64,000 nucleotides of DNA from Soonwooa sp032062245 (GCF_032062245.1 NZ_DAMBQF010000011.1:1-64000); one strand, 5' to 3'; positions 1-9,788 are shown, counted from the first letter of the stretch. Notes: generated by a model not told the origin, from the letters alone. Made by a program: numbers and translations.

Positions 1-59
1 AAAAATAATACTTTTACAAAAACAAAAGTTGCACTAGCAATTTGAGACCACCAAAAGTA

Positions 60-2534
60 TTATAAATCGATGTCGTTATCCTCCGCATATTGTCTCCATT
101 TTTCATAAAGTTTGGGATTTGCAAAGTCTCCACCCTCAGAATAATATGCTAAAAGTCGCTCTGTTGCATAAGGATAAGCATGATAGTTATTAGCTTTTTC
201 GTAGTATTTAACGGCTTTTTTCGAATCTTGTTTTACACCATATCCAAAATCATAAAGAATCCCATAATAAATATTGGAATAAGAATCTTCGTAATCTTTT
301 TTAAGATGTTTTAGGACGTTTTCAAAATCGCCTTTTTGATAGTAGATTTCGACAACATTGGCATTGTTACTGTACAACTTTCGGCTGGCCTCCTTGTAAT
401 ATTCCAAAGCTTTGCCATAATCTTGGTCGACATGTTCTGCGTAAAAATACAAATCTCCAAGATTGCTCATCGCCATTCCATCGCCCAATGATGCCGCTTT
501 TTCGTACATCTCAAACATTTTTGACACATCAAAATCATAACCAATTTCACATTGATAAAAATAACCAAGATTGTTAAATGCAACAGCATTATTAGTTTCG
601 GCAGCTTTTTCCATCCACATTACCGCCTCTTTTGGTCGATAATAATCAGCTTCCTTATCGCTTAACAACAATCCCAATTCTATCATCGAATCTATATCGC
701 CCAATTTTGAAGCATGTGTATAAAGTCGTATGGCGTCGTCAAATTGACCATCTTTTGCATAATTAATAGCCAAATTGAAAATGGTCGGCAAGTCAAATTT
801 TAGTTCATAATCTTCACCAGAATTTTTGGTCCAATTCTCAAAAAAACAATTCCAAAATTTAAAATCTTGACCACGCAAATTGTAACGTTGCTCATTAATT
901 TCACCATATTGCTCATCCGAAATTAACTTAAACTCATGATTTTCTAAAACCCGGAAAACTTGATTATGGTTAAATAAAACAAAATTCTCACCCAAATCTC
1001 CATCATTTTTCAAACTAAAAAATGGCTGACAAACCCAATCACATTTTTCGCTCAACTTTCGTCTTTCAACATCAAAAAACTGATTGTACTTTTGTGCTTT
1101 AACTCGTAAAAATGTCGCGTTTAAAACTTCAAAAGCTTTGTAATCAGAATTTAATTCAATCCAAAATTGATGTTCCAAAGCATGATACAATCCTTTACCA
1201 GAACTGGTTTTTATTCCCCAAGTATTTTTAATAATATATTTAAAATCGTCTAGAAAAACATCTTCGATTTCTTCATTTTCTAAAACATAGACATGCTTAA
1301 CACCATCAAAAAGTCGCCACTTTTTATCTTTTTTAAAAGCGAAAGATTGATAATCGTCTAATAAAATGACTTTATCGATTTCGGTTTCTAAAATTTCTCC
1401 TTTAAAATTAATGATAGAAAACTTAGTCTGGAATTTATTTGGTTTTATTTGATAATAATTTTCTCCGATTTTAGAAATTGATTCTTCAACATATTCACCA
1501 ACAAAAAAGCCTTTTTTAGTGTAGAATTTTCTTTTCTGAGTGCCTTTTTCTTTTGTAAAAAACAAATCTGAACAATAATCAATATCAAAAATGTTAGAAC
1601 CTGAAACATTCAAAAGTTGCTGATTTTCGATGCCAAAAACTTGCCATATTCCGTTTTTAGAAACATTAAAATAAGCATAATTCAGAATCTCCAATTCATC
1701 GTATTCGCAAGGCAAAATCTGTTGATTCGTGTTACAATTAATAACTCCGATTTTACCATTCATGTGGACTTCCGCCACCGACATTTTATCAAAAGAATTA
1801 ACATCGTAAGCGTCTTCGTAAATCGTCGGAACCAAAACTTTTCCATCCATGGCGATAAAACCAAAAAGTCCATCCTTTCTAACCAAAGCAATATTCGTAT
1901 CGCTCCAATCGTAGATTTCATCATAGATTGGATCGATGATTTTAACTCCTTTACTTGTTTCTAAACCAAATTTTCCGTCAACTTCATAAACATTAACATT
2001 ATTTTTTAAAAACAAATCGTACTCAAAATAACCCAATCCATAGTTAATCCAATCGGTTTCCATAATCTCCTGAAACGACTGGTAACCGGTCATAAAGAAC
2101 TGCGGATTCAGAAAATTAAGATCTTGATGTTCAATAGCGGTTTCAAAATTTTTCCATTTGTTATCGATTTCCAAAACCCAATCTTTGGCTTGCTCTTTCG
2201 GAGATTCTTCATTCATCGTGAAGACGTCGCTGCCATCAATCTGAAATGTATCAAACGGCAAATCCTCCAAAAACTGGAACATTTGGTTGACAGGCTCATA
2301 ATAAAACTTCTTGTAATGCCATTGGTAAGTGTCCGCGATTAGGTTAAAAAAACTTCGCAAACGACTGATACCTTCTTGTTTATCCGCAAACAATTGCTTG
2401 CCTTTTGCGCGCAAATTCCCCGAAACAAGCGGAACCAACAACAACGGAATTTCGTAATTCCACTCACCAAGATAATTGGGAAAAGTTTCTTTGCTTTTAC
2501 TGTCGAGATTGTATAAATAAATGCGATGTGCCAA
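60..2534 (-). CDS. WG-repeat and SEL1/TPR-repeat protein
   Basis: The product is 824 residues and has no signal peptide, so it is probably cytoplasmic. Residues about 180-310 hold WG-type (KWG) beta repeats, with recurring motifs such as DGKFGL, DGLFGFI and NGKIGVI. Residues about 580-810 hold SEL1-like helical repeats, seen as AVMWMEKAAE, KMFEMYEKAASLGDGMAMSNLG and KAVKYYEKA segments. Both repeat types usually bind proteins, and no catalytic motif is visible. The N-terminal 170 residues resemble nothing I can name with confidence. The gene stands alone, and the purL terminator lies just upstream. Its cellular role is unknown. Confidence 0.85.
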   Translation of the reverse strand: MAHRIYLYNLDSKSKETFPNYLGEWNYEIPLLLVPLVSGNLRAKGKQLFADKQEGISRLRSFFNLIADTYQWHYKKFYYEPVNQMFQFLEDLPFDTFQIDGSDVFTMNEESPKEQAKDWVLEIDNKWKNFETAIEHQDLNFLNPQFFMTGYQSFQEIMETDWINYGLGYFEYDLFLKNNVNVYEVDGKFGLETSKGVKIIDPIYDEIYDWSDTNIALVRKDGLFGFIAMDGKVLVPTIYEDAYDVNSFDKMSVAEVHMNGKIGVINCNTNQQILPCEYDELEILNYAYFNVSKNGIWQVFGIENQQLLNVSGSNIFDIDYCSDLFFTKEKGTQKRKFYTKKGFFVGEYVEESISKIGENYYQIKPNKFQTKFSIINFKGEILETEIDKVILLDDYQSFAFKKDKKWRLFDGVKHVYVLENEEIEDVFLDDFKYIIKNTWGIKTSSGKGLYHALEHQFWIELNSDYKAFEVLNATFLRVKAQKYNQFFDVERRKLSEKCDWVCQPFFSLKNDGDLGENFVLFNHNQVFRVLENHEFKLISDEQYGEINEQRYNLRGQDFKFWNCFFENWTKNSGEDYELKFDLPTIFNLAINYAKDGQFDDAIRLYTHASKLGDIDSMIELGLLLSDKEADYYRPKEAVMWMEKAAETNNAVAFNNLGYFYQCEIGYDFDVSKMFEMYEKAASLGDGMAMSNLGDLYFYAEHVDQDYGKALEYYKEASRKLYSNNANVVEIYYQKGDFENVLKHLKKDYEDSYSNIYYGILYDFGYGVKQDSKKAVKYYEKANNYHAYPYATERLLAYYSEGGDFANPKLYEKWRQYAEDNDIDL

Positions 2535-2634
2535 TGTCTAAATTTTAAGTTCTAAAAATAAGAATTCCTTTTTCAAAAAGCTAAAAACTGTCTAACAATC
2601 GATGTTAAATAAATTTTAAAGTTGATAAAAAAAC

Positions 2635-2663
2635 AAAAATCCGCCTTCGAAAAGACGGATTTT
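2635..2663 (-). terminator. Rho-independent terminator of purL
   Basis: AAAAATCCG and CGGATTTT form a stem around a short loop. It lies 22 bases downstream of the purL stop and has a T-rich tract on the minus strand. It separates purL from the WG/SEL1 gene. Confidence 0.7.
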
Positions 2664-2684
2664 GATATCATTTATAAACTGATT

Positions 2685-5600
2685 TTATTTAAAATACTCC
2701 ACTCCATTTTTGAAAATGTTGTGGTAATTTGCAGTTGGAATATTCTTCATTAAACCTTCAGCAAAACGTTCTGGATGTCCCATTCTTCCGAAAATCTTTC
2801 CGTCCAAACTCGTGATTCCTTCAATTCCGAATAAAGAATTATTTGGATTAAACGGCATTCCGTGTGCGATGTTTCCATCAAAATCGATGTATTGCGTTGC
2901 GATTTGTCCGTTTTTGTAAAGTTCGGTCAACACTTCTTCCGAAGCCATAAAACGACCTTCTCCATGAGAAATCGGAATCGTATATTCCAAACCTTTCATG
3001 CCTTTTAACCAAGGAGAATCTTCGTTTACGACTTTCACGTTCACCATTTGAGAAATATGTCTTCCGATGGCGTTGTGCGCCAAAGTTGGCGAATTTTCAT
3101 CCAAATCACGGATTTCACCGTAAGGAAGCAAACCAGATTTCACTAAAGCTTGAAAACCGTTACAAATTCCTAAAATCATTCCGTCGCGTTGCAATAAAGT
3201 GTGAACAGCGTCTTTCATCTTTTGGTTTTTCAAAAGATTCACAATGAATTTTGCTGAACCATCTGGCTCATCACCCGCAGAGAAACCTCCTGAGAAAATC
3301 AAAATTTGAGATTGCTCAATTTCTTTTACCCAAGCATCGATGCTTTCACTCAGTTTATTAAAATCAAGATTGATCAACGGCAAACTCGAAACTTCCGCAC
3401 CTTCTTTTCTGAAAGCATTTTGCGTTTCATACTCACAGTTCGTTCCAGGGAAAACTGGTGCGAAAACTTTAGGTTTTGCTAAGCCATGTTTTTTAAGATT
3501 GATTTTTCTTGGATTTGTAGAATTTAAGCTTTCATCAATATTAACAACGATTTTCTCCTTCTCAGAGGTTGGGAAAAGATTTTCGAAAGTTCCAACGAAG
3601 TTGGATTTGAGATTCGAGATTTGAGATTCGAGATTGTTGATGGTTAATACTGAATTTTCAACAACATTTCCGATTTTTTGTAAAGCTAGATGAGATAATT
3701 CTTCAACAGATTCAATGATTAATCCACCAATATTTTTCTCTAAAATTTGAGTTTCATCTAAAGAAACGGTCGCTCCAAGATTATTCCCAAATGCCATTTT
3801 AGCCAATGCAACTGCTACTCCACCTTCTTTGATGGTTTTTGCAGAAACGATGTTTTTTTGTAAAATTCCATCATGAATAAACTCGTACACGTCTTTTAAA
3901 ACCTCATAATTTGGAAGTCCATTCTCGTCCGTTTGATGGTAAAAATGATACAAATGATTTCCTGCCAACTTGAATTCTGGCGAAATAATATGACGTTTCA
4001 CGCCGTTTGCACAAGCAAAAGAAATTAAAGTTGGTGGCACATTAATATTCTGGAACGTCCCACTCATCGAGTCTTTTCCTCCAATTGCAGCCAATCCAAG
4101 ATTCATTTGAGCATTGTAAGCTCCCAACAACGACGCCATTGGTTTGCCCCATTTATCAGGTTGATTTCCTAATTTCTCAAAATATTCTTGGAAACTCAAA
4201 CGGATTTTTTTGTAATCGCCACCCATCGCAACAATTTTCGAAACGCTTTCTACAACAGCATTTGCAGCACCAACCATCGAGTTTTGACTCGAAATATCGG
4301 CATCAAATCCCCAGCTTGCCAAAGAAACGGTTTCAATATTTTCAGCATTCAAAATTGGAAGCGTTTGCACCGAGCCTTCCATTTCTGTCAATTGATATTT
4401 TCCTCCCAAAGGCATCGCAACCGTCGTCGCTCCAACCGAAGCATCGAACATTTCTAACAAACCTTTTTGCGAAGCGTTATTTTTATCTTTTAAAATATTT
4501 ATAAAATTGTCTTCTGTAAACTCTATTTTTTCTGATTTTACATTTTCTAAGTGCAAAATCTCAACTGTTTGTGTTTTTGCACAACCGTTAGTATCCAAGA
4601 AATCACGGCTCAAATCTACAATTTTGTTACCTTTCCAGAACATTTGCATTCTTCCAGAATCGGTCACTTTTGCAACGACAACCGCTTTGATATTTTCTTT
4701 CTCGCAGAACTCAATGAATTTAGCTTCGTCTTTTGCTTCGATAACAACCGCCATTCTTTCTTGAGACTCGGAAATAGCTAATTCTGTTCCGTTCAAACCT
4801 TCATATTTTAAAGGCAAAACATCCAAATTAATTTCCAAAGAATCGGCGATTTCACCAATCGCCACCGAAACTCCACCCGCTCCAAAATCGTTTGATTTTT
4901 TGATTAAAGTCGTTACTTCAGGATTTCTAAACAAACGTTGAATTTTACGTTCTTCAACAGCATTTCCCTTTTGAACCTCCGTCGAAAGTGTGTGAATTGA
5001 AGTTTCGTCTTGCTCTTTCGAACTTCCCGTTGCTCCACCAACTCCATCACGACCTGTTGCACCGCCTAAAAGCACCACAATATCACCATTTTCAGGCTTT
5101 TCACGACGAACCCAAGTTTTCGGAACAGCTCCAACCACGAAACCGACTTCCATTCTTTTTGCTTTGTAGCCTTCATGATAAATTTCATTTACCATAGTTG
5201 TCGCCAAACCAATTTGGTTTCCATAAGACGAATAGCCGTTTGCAGCTTGTTTTGTAATCGTTCTTTGAGGAAGTTTCCCAAAAATAGTATCCGAAATTGG
5301 CTCTAAAACATTTCCAGCCCCCGTCAGACGCATCGCTTGGTATACAAATGCACGACCCGACAAAGGATCACGAATTGCGCCACCAAGACAGGTTGAAGCG
5401 CCACCAAATGGTTCAATTTCCGTTGGGTGATTGTGAGTTTCATTCTTGAATAACAAATACCAAGGTTCTTTTTTACCATCGTATTCAGCTTCGATTTCAA
5501 TGGTACAAGCGTTGATTTCGTCTGAAACCACAAGATTTTCTAAGTTACCCGTTTTGCGGAAATATTTCGCAGCGATAGTTCCCAAATCCATTAAAGAAAT

Positions 5601-6374
5601 TGGTTTTTTCTCGCGTCCTAAGAATTTTCTTTTTTCTAAATAATCGTTGAAAATGGTTTCTAAAGTCGATTTAAATTGACCTTTAAATTCAATTTCCGTT
5701 AATTCTGTTTCGAAAGTTGTATGACGACAATGGTCGCTCCAATACGTATCCAAAACTTTAAGTTCGGTTTCTGTAGGATTTCTATTTTCTGATTTAAAAT
5801 GAGCTTGAATAAACTCTAAATCGTCCAATCCAAATGCAAAACCTATCTTATCATAGAAGTTTTTCAATTCATCTGAACTCCAATCTTTAAAACCATCATA
5901 AACGATGACTGGTTGTGGCTCGTTTTCAGCTGGAATTTCTAATTTCGATAAATCTTTTTCCTTGGATTCTACTTTGTTAATCAACAAATCCTTAATTTTT
6001 ACCAAATCTGAATCGTTAATTCCTGAAAGTTCGATTAATTTTCCACTTCTAACTGTAGCGTTGCCATTTTGCGTCAACAAAGCAATACATTGCTCCGCAG
6101 AATCAGCTCTTTGGTCGTATTGACCTGGAAGAAACTCAGTTGCGAAAAAAGTGTTCTTCGCAGGATTTTCTTCGTGCAGAATATCAGTCACTGGATCCAC
6201 AAAAGTAGAATTCACCACTTTTTTAAAATCCGCATCTTCAATTCCGAAAATATCGTAAACATTATAAGCTTTCACGCTTTCGATGTTGGGAACGACGTTT
6301 AAGATTTCCGAAAAAATCTTTGGACTTTCCACATCAAACAAGCCTTTCTTTTCTACAAAAATTCTTTTATTCAT
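2685..6374 (-). CDS. purL: Phosphoribosylformylglycinamidine synthase (single-chain FGAM synthase)
   Basis: This enzyme makes FGAM from FGAR, glutamine and ATP in de novo purine synthesis. At 1,229 residues it is the large single-chain type. It has an N-terminal linker, two AIRS-like ATP-binding halves (DTYWSDHCRHTTF near residue 210; FKNETHNHPTEIEPFGGAST near 310) and a C-terminal class I glutaminase. The glutaminase triad is Cys1071 in GICNGFQ with His1200 and Glu1202 in GHPER. The start is the ATG at 6374. An unusual feature is a stretch near residue 920 (NNLESQISNLKSN) encoded by a 7-bp tandem repeat, which looks like an in-frame insertion before the glutaminase domain. The gene is followed by purB of the same pathway upstream, but repeats separate the two. 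Confidence 0.97.
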   Translation of the reverse strand: MNKRIFVEKKGLFDVESPKIFSEILNVVPNIESVKAYNVYDIFGIEDADFKKVVNSTFVDPVTDILHEENPAKNTFFATEFLPGQYDQRADSAEQCIALLTQNGNATVRSGKLIELSGINDSDLVKIKDLLINKVESKEKDLSKLEIPAENEPQPVIVYDGFKDWSSDELKNFYDKIGFAFGLDDLEFIQAHFKSENRNPTETELKVLDTYWSDHCRHTTFETELTEIEFKGQFKSTLETIFNDYLEKRKFLGREKKPISLMDLGTIAAKYFRKTGNLENLVVSDEINACTIEIEAEYDGKKEPWYLLFKNETHNHPTEIEPFGGASTCLGGAIRDPLSGRAFVYQAMRLTGAGNVLEPISDTIFGKLPQRTITKQAANGYSSYGNQIGLATTMVNEIYHEGYKAKRMEVGFVVGAVPKTWVRREKPENGDIVVLLGGATGRDGVGGATGSSKEQDETSIHTLSTEVQKGNAVEERKIQRLFRNPEVTTLIKKSNDFGAGGVSVAIGEIADSLEINLDVLPLKYEGLNGTELAISESQERMAVVIEAKDEAKFIEFCEKENIKAVVVAKVTDSGRMQMFWKGNKIVDLSRDFLDTNGCAKTQTVEILHLENVKSEKIEFTEDNFINILKDKNNASQKGLLEMFDASVGATTVAMPLGGKYQLTEMEGSVQTLPILNAENIETVSLASWGFDADISSQNSMVGAANAVVESVSKIVAMGGDYKKIRLSFQEYFEKLGNQPDKWGKPMASLLGAYNAQMNLGLAAIGGKDSMSGTFQNINVPPTLISFACANGVKRHIISPEFKLAGNHLYHFYHQTDENGLPNYEVLKDVYEFIHDGILQKNIVSAKTIKEGGVAVALAKMAFGNNLGATVSLDETQILEKNIGGLIIESVEELSHLALQKIGNVVENSVLTINNLESQISNLKSNFVGTFENLFPTSEKEKIVVNIDESLNSTNPRKINLKKHGLAKPKVFAPVFPGTNCEYETQNAFRKEGAEVSSLPLINLDFNKLSESIDAWVKEIEQSQILIFSGGFSAGDEPDGSAKFIVNLLKNQKMKDAVHTLLQRDGMILGICNGFQALVKSGLLPYGEIRDLDENSPTLAHNAIGRHISQMVNVKVVNEDSPWLKGMKGLEYTIPISHGEGRFMASEEVLTELYKNGQIATQYIDFDGNIAHGMPFNPNNSLFGIEGITSLDGKIFGRMGHPERFAEGLMKNIPTANYHNIFKNGVEYFK
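3606..3633. repeat. Four 7-bp tandem repeats inside purL
   Basis: Plus-strand units TTTGAGA, TTCGAGA, TTTGAGA and TTCGAGA follow each other without spacing. On the coding strand they encode the low-complexity ESQISNLKS segment of PurL. A similar GAGAATCGAGATTC stretch lies in the intergenic DNA just upstream of purL (about 6385-6412). Confidence 0.85.
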
Positions 6375-6465
6375 TTTTTATTAGATTCAAGAGCCGAGAA
6401 TCGAGATTCTAGACTTTACTTTTTACTATATTTCTAATCATAGGATTTTGCCCCTATCTTATTTC

Positions 6466-6564
6466 GTCACTTCGAGTAGATTTTGAAAAATTCGTATCGA
6501 GAAGTTCTAATAAAAGTTCTCGATACATTTTTCTTCACTTTGTTCAGAAAAACACTCGAACTGA
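6466..6564. repeat. Long imperfect palindromic intergenic element
   Basis: The outer arms GTCACTTCGAGT (6466-6477) and ACTCGAACTGAC (6553-6564) are inverted with one mismatch. The inner arms GTATCGAGAA (6494-6503) and TTCTCGATAC (6517-6526) are perfectly inverted. No convincing ORF crosses it. From memory, elements with this TCACTTCGAGT/GTATCGAGAA layout recur in flavobacterial intergenic regions. It fills much of the 344-bp purL-purB gap together with the next repeat. Confidence 0.75.
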
Positions 6565-6600
6565 CATTGTATTTCTACTTTTTGCGGTATGTTTTTCGCA

Positions 6601-6683
6601 GCCCGACCTGAGTGGAGCTCTTTATTATTTTTTTGAAAAAAAATAATAAAAGCGGGAACGGAGGGCGGAAATAGCTGCCATAA
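6601..6683 (+). repeat. Interspersed GC-rich element, copy 1
   Basis: It runs from GCCCGACCTGAGTGGAGCTC to GGAAATAGCTGCC and differs from its surroundings in base composition. Its centre is a perfect AT hairpin, with arms TTTATTATTTTTTT and AAAAAAATAATAAA. The right end (GGAAATAGCTGCC) matches the outer ends of the elements at 20653 and 21233 (GGAAATGGTGCCC and its complement-like partner), so these look like one family. Confidence 0.65.
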
Positions 6684-6692
6684 TAAATAAAA

Positions 6693-6713
6693 ATGCAGCC
6701 GACAAGACTGCAT
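6693..6713 (-). terminator. Terminator of purB
   Basis: ATGCAG and CTGCAT form a short hairpin six bases beyond the purB stop. A T-rich run follows it on the minus strand. Confidence 0.6.
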
Positions 6714-6718
6714 CAAAT

Positions 6719-8146
6719 TTATACTTTTAAATCTGCTTCAAGACCAATAAGTTCCGAGTATTTATCCGTGATAGGCTTCGCCTCGTTTTGGATAAACTCT
6801 TCCGTCTGTATCGGCGCAAAACCAATGAAATTTTTCGGGTCCATTACTTCTGCGATCTTCGACTTGTCCATTTTTAGGGAAGTGTCATTCATTAATCTTT
6901 CGATTAAGTCGTTCTCTTTTCCTTCCATTTTCACTTTTTTGGATGCTTCCATTGAGTGAACACGGATGATTTCGTGGATTTCTTGACGGTCGCCGCCAGC
7001 TTTCACTTCTTCCATAATCACATATTCAGTCGCCATGAACGGTAATTCTTCCATAATGTGCTTGTGGATGCGGTTTTCATACACTACTAATCCGTCCATA
7101 ATGTTATTCCAAATCAACAAAATGGCATCAATCGCCAAAAATGCTTGTGGAATTGTTAAACGCTTGTTTGCAGAATCGTCCAAAGTACGCTCAAACCACT
7201 GTGTAGAAGCCACCATCGCCGAACTTGACGACAACGACATCACGTATTTTGCCAACGCTCCGATTCTTTCAGAACGCATTGGGTTACGCTTGTACGCCAT
7301 TGCTGATGAACCAATTTGGTTTTTCTCGAATGGCTCTTCAATTTCTTTTAAGTTTTGAAGTAAACGTAAATCATTCGTGAATTTATGCGCAGATTGAGCA
7401 ATGTTTGACAATAAAGCCACCACTTTTGCATCAATTTTTCTATCGTAAGTTTGTCCAGAAACGCCGAAAACTTTTTCGAAACCGAATCTTCTTGACAATT
7501 CTTTATCTAAGTGTTTTACTTTAGAATAATCGCCGTTGAAAAGCTCCAAGAAACTCGCTGCCGTTCCTGTAGTTCCTTTCACACCACGGAATCTCAAAGT
7601 TTCTAAGAAAAACTCTAATTCTTCAAAATCCAAAATCAAAGATTGAAGCCACAAAGTTGCTCTCTTCCCAACCGTCGTTAACTGCGCAGGTTGGAAATGC
7701 GTGAAGCCCAAAGTTGGCATGTCTTTATATTTAATCGAGAAATCCGATAATTTTTTGATAACGTTTACCAATTGTTTTCTTACAATTTTTAAACCATCTC
7801 GGATTTGAATTAAGTCGGTATTATCTCCCACAAACGCCGAAGTCGCTCCCAAATGGATGATTCCTTTCGCCAACGGTGCAACGTCGCCATACGTGTGAAC
7901 GTGCGCCATCACATCATGACGGAATTTTTTCTCGTAAGCCGCAGCCGCATCAAAATCGATGTTTTCTGCTTCTTCTTTCAGTTGGTTGATTTGCTCGTCT
8001 GTGATGTCTAAGCCTAAATCTTTTTCGATTTCTGCCAATGCAATCCACAATTGTCTCCAAGTTCTAAATTTATTATTCGGGGAAAAATTGTAAAGCATTT
8101 CCTCACTTGAGTAACGTTCTTCAAGAGGATTTTTGTAGGAATTCAT
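6719..8146 (-). CDS. purB: Adenylosuccinate lyase
   Basis: The enzyme cleaves SAICAR and adenylosuccinate, releasing fumarate, in purine synthesis. The product is 475 residues and belongs to the fumarase/aspartase superfamily. The signature loop is GSSAMAYKRNPMRSERI near residue 285. HVHTYGDVAPLAKGIIHLGATSAFVGDN near residues 80-110 supplies the substrate-binding and catalytic-region histidines. A second conserved region, TLGFTHFQPAQLTTVGKR, is near 150. A TATTTTTG box just upstream and hairpins on both sides suggest a single-gene transcript. It is close to purL, but repeat elements and a terminator lie between them. Confidence 0.96.
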   Translation of the reverse strand: MNSYKNPLEERYSSEEMLYNFSPNNKFRTWRQLWIALAEIEKDLGLDITDEQINQLKEEAENIDFDAAAAYEKKFRHDVMAHVHTYGDVAPLAKGIIHLGATSAFVGDNTDLIQIRDGLKIVRKQLVNVIKKLSDFSIKYKDMPTLGFTHFQPAQLTTVGKRATLWLQSLILDFEELEFFLETLRFRGVKGTTGTAASFLELFNGDYSKVKHLDKELSRRFGFEKVFGVSGQTYDRKIDAKVVALLSNIAQSAHKFTNDLRLLQNLKEIEEPFEKNQIGSSAMAYKRNPMRSERIGALAKYVMSLSSSSAMVASTQWFERTLDDSANKRLTIPQAFLAIDAILLIWNNIMDGLVVYENRIHKHIMEELPFMATEYVIMEEVKAGGDRQEIHEIIRVHSMEASKKVKMEGKENDLIERLMNDTSLKMDKSKIAEVMDPKNFIGFAPIQTEEFIQNEAKPITDKYSELIGLEADLKV

Positions 8147-8172
8147 TCTTTCTTTTTACTTTTTTAGATGTA

Positions 8173-8180
8173 CAAAAATA
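8173..8180 (-). promoter_or_regulatory. -7 box for purB
   Basis: On the minus strand this reads TATTTTTG, which matches TAnnTTTG. It lies 27 bases before the purB ATG and just downstream of the preceding gene's terminator. No well-spaced -33 element is clear. Confidence 0.55.
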
Positions 8181-8187
8181 AACAAAA

Positions 8188-8216
8188 AAAACCTGAATTA
8201 AAAGAATTCAGGTTTT
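8188..8216 (-). terminator. Strong terminator between the glutamate-synthase-like gene and purB
   Basis: A perfect 12-bp stem, AAAACCTGAATT with AATTCAGGTTTT, has a 5-base loop and T runs. It ends transcription of the gene at 8249-9757. Confidence 0.85.
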
Positions 8217-8248
8217 ATATATTGCTATCAAACAGTCATTAATATCGA

Positions 8249-9757
8249 TTATCTTTTTCTAACATTACCAAGAATGTCTGGAAAATAAGTATCTGATAAA
8301 TGTTCGAACTCGTCACCTCTCATAAACATTGAGGCGTCAACTTGGTCATAAGATGTTCTACCAGCCGCAGCAATCAACTCATTGCAAGTATGTAATGTAT
8401 TCTTGTGGAAATGATAAACACGTTCTGCTTTGTCCGTAACATCAAGACCTTTAATCAACATTTTATTTTGCGTTGCAACACCCGTTGGACATGTGTTAGA
8501 GTTACATTGTAAAGCTTGGATACAACCCAAAGCAAACATAAATCCACGTGCGTTATTACAAGCATCAGCACCCATCGCAACAGCTCTCAAAATATCTAAA
8601 GATGTCAACACTTTTCCTGAAGCGATAATTTTAACTTTATCTCTAACATTAAAGTTTTTCAGCGTTGAGTTTACAAAAATTAAAGCTGGTTCTAACGGCA
8701 TACCAACACCATCCGAAAACTCAGGCGGCGCAGCACCTGTACCACCTTCAGCACCATCAACAGTAATAAAATCTGGGTAGATTTTAAGAACATTCATTTG
8801 TGCACAGATTTCTTCAAATTCTTTAGTATCACCAATACAAAGTTTGAAGCCTACTGGCTTACCACCTGACAAATCTCTAAGTTGTTTTACGAATTGTAAT
8901 AATCCCGCAGCATTCGAGAATGCATTATGCCCTGGAGGCGACAATACTGTGATACCTGGCTTTACGTGACGGATCGCTGCAATCTCCGGTGTATTTTTAA
9001 CACCTGGAAGTACCCCACCATGACCTGGCTTAGCACCTTGAGAAAGTTTAATCTCAATCATTTTTACATTATCGATTGTAGCATACTTCGTAAACAATTC
9101 AGGGTTAAATTTCCCTTCATCATCACGACATCCAAAATATCCTGTACCAATTTGCCAACACAAATCTCCACCTTCCATATGATATGGAGAAATTCCTCCT
9201 TCACCAGTGTTATGATAGAATTGTCCTTTTTTTGCACCTCTGTTAAGCGAGATATGCGCTCTGTCAGACAAAGCACCAAATGACATTGCAGAAATATTAA
9301 ATAAAGACGCACTGTATGGTTGCAAACAATCTGGTCCACCAATTGTCGTTCTTGGCAATTCGTGCGAAGGTGATTTAGCATAAATAGAATGCTTAATACC
9401 TTCGTATTTTCTATTGTTGATTTCTAGTTGAGTACCAAAAGCTACCGTGTCGCTAATATTTTTTGCACGACGATAAGCTGCCGATCTTTGATTTCTTGGG
9501 AAAGGTTTACCATCGGTTTCTCTCTCAATGAAATACTGTTGAATTTCGGGAGAAATCCCTTCCAGCATATAACGGAAAAGTCCTAATACAGGGAAGTTTC
9601 TCAAAATAGCATGTTTGGTCTGCGTGGCGTTGAAAATACCTAAGATGTAAATAGCAGCCAACGTAATTGGAATCCAATAATGGGCTTTGATAAGAACAGC
9701 AATAACTGTCGTTGCAAGGACTAATACCAGTCCCCATGTAAGGAATTTATCTCTCAT
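8249..9757 (-). CDS. Membrane-anchored FMN/Fe-S glutamate synthase family protein
   Basis: The product is 502 residues. Two N-terminal hydrophobic helices (residues about 5-45) precede an FMN-binding TIM-barrel glutamate-synthase domain. Visible motifs are KPGHGGVLPG, SPPGHNAFSNAAGL and VDGAEGGTGAAPPEF. The cysteine cluster CIQALQCNSNTCPTGVATQ is the usual 3Fe-4S ligand set. There is no amidotransferase domain, so glutamine-dependent glutamate synthesis cannot be assumed. The family is known as FMN-binding glutamate synthase or archaeal-type GltB-like, and its substrate in flavobacteria is unclear. It has its own TATATTTG box and terminator, so it is probably monocistronic. Confidence 0.9.
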   Translation of the reverse strand: MRDKFLTWGLVLVLATTVIAVLIKAHYWIPITLAAIYILGIFNATQTKHAILRNFPVLGLFRYMLEGISPEIQQYFIERETDGKPFPRNQRSAAYRRAKNISDTVAFGTQLEINNRKYEGIKHSIYAKSPSHELPRTTIGGPDCLQPYSASLFNISAMSFGALSDRAHISLNRGAKKGQFYHNTGEGGISPYHMEGGDLCWQIGTGYFGCRDDEGKFNPELFTKYATIDNVKMIEIKLSQGAKPGHGGVLPGVKNTPEIAAIRHVKPGITVLSPPGHNAFSNAAGLLQFVKQLRDLSGGKPVGFKLCIGDTKEFEEICAQMNVLKIYPDFITVDGAEGGTGAAPPEFSDGVGMPLEPALIFVNSTLKNFNVRDKVKIIASGKVLTSLDILRAVAMGADACNNARGFMFALGCIQALQCNSNTCPTGVATQNKMLIKGLDVTDKAERVYHFHKNTLHTCNELIAAAGRTSYDQVDASMFMRGDEFEHLSDTYFPDILGNVRKR

Positions 9758-9780
9758 TTTTAAGGGAAATTAAATTCCAG

Positions 9781-9788
9781 CAAATATA
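9781..9788 (-). promoter_or_regulatory. -7 box for the glutamate-synthase-like gene
   Basis: The minus strand reads TATATTTG, 24 bases before the ATG. It matches TAnnTTTG. The surrounding 227-bp gap is otherwise plain AT-rich DNA. Confidence 0.5.

Noticed and set aside
3606..3633. CRISPR-like array
   Set aside because: The units are 7 bp long and have no spacers. No cas genes or arrays occur in the window.
4085..4504. 139-residue ORF opposite purL
   Set aside because: It lies wholly inside the purL coding region on the other strand and has no family features.
6507..6716. Minus-strand ORF of 69 residues in the purL-purB gap
   Set aside because: It is read through two repeat elements and a terminator, with no protein-like features.
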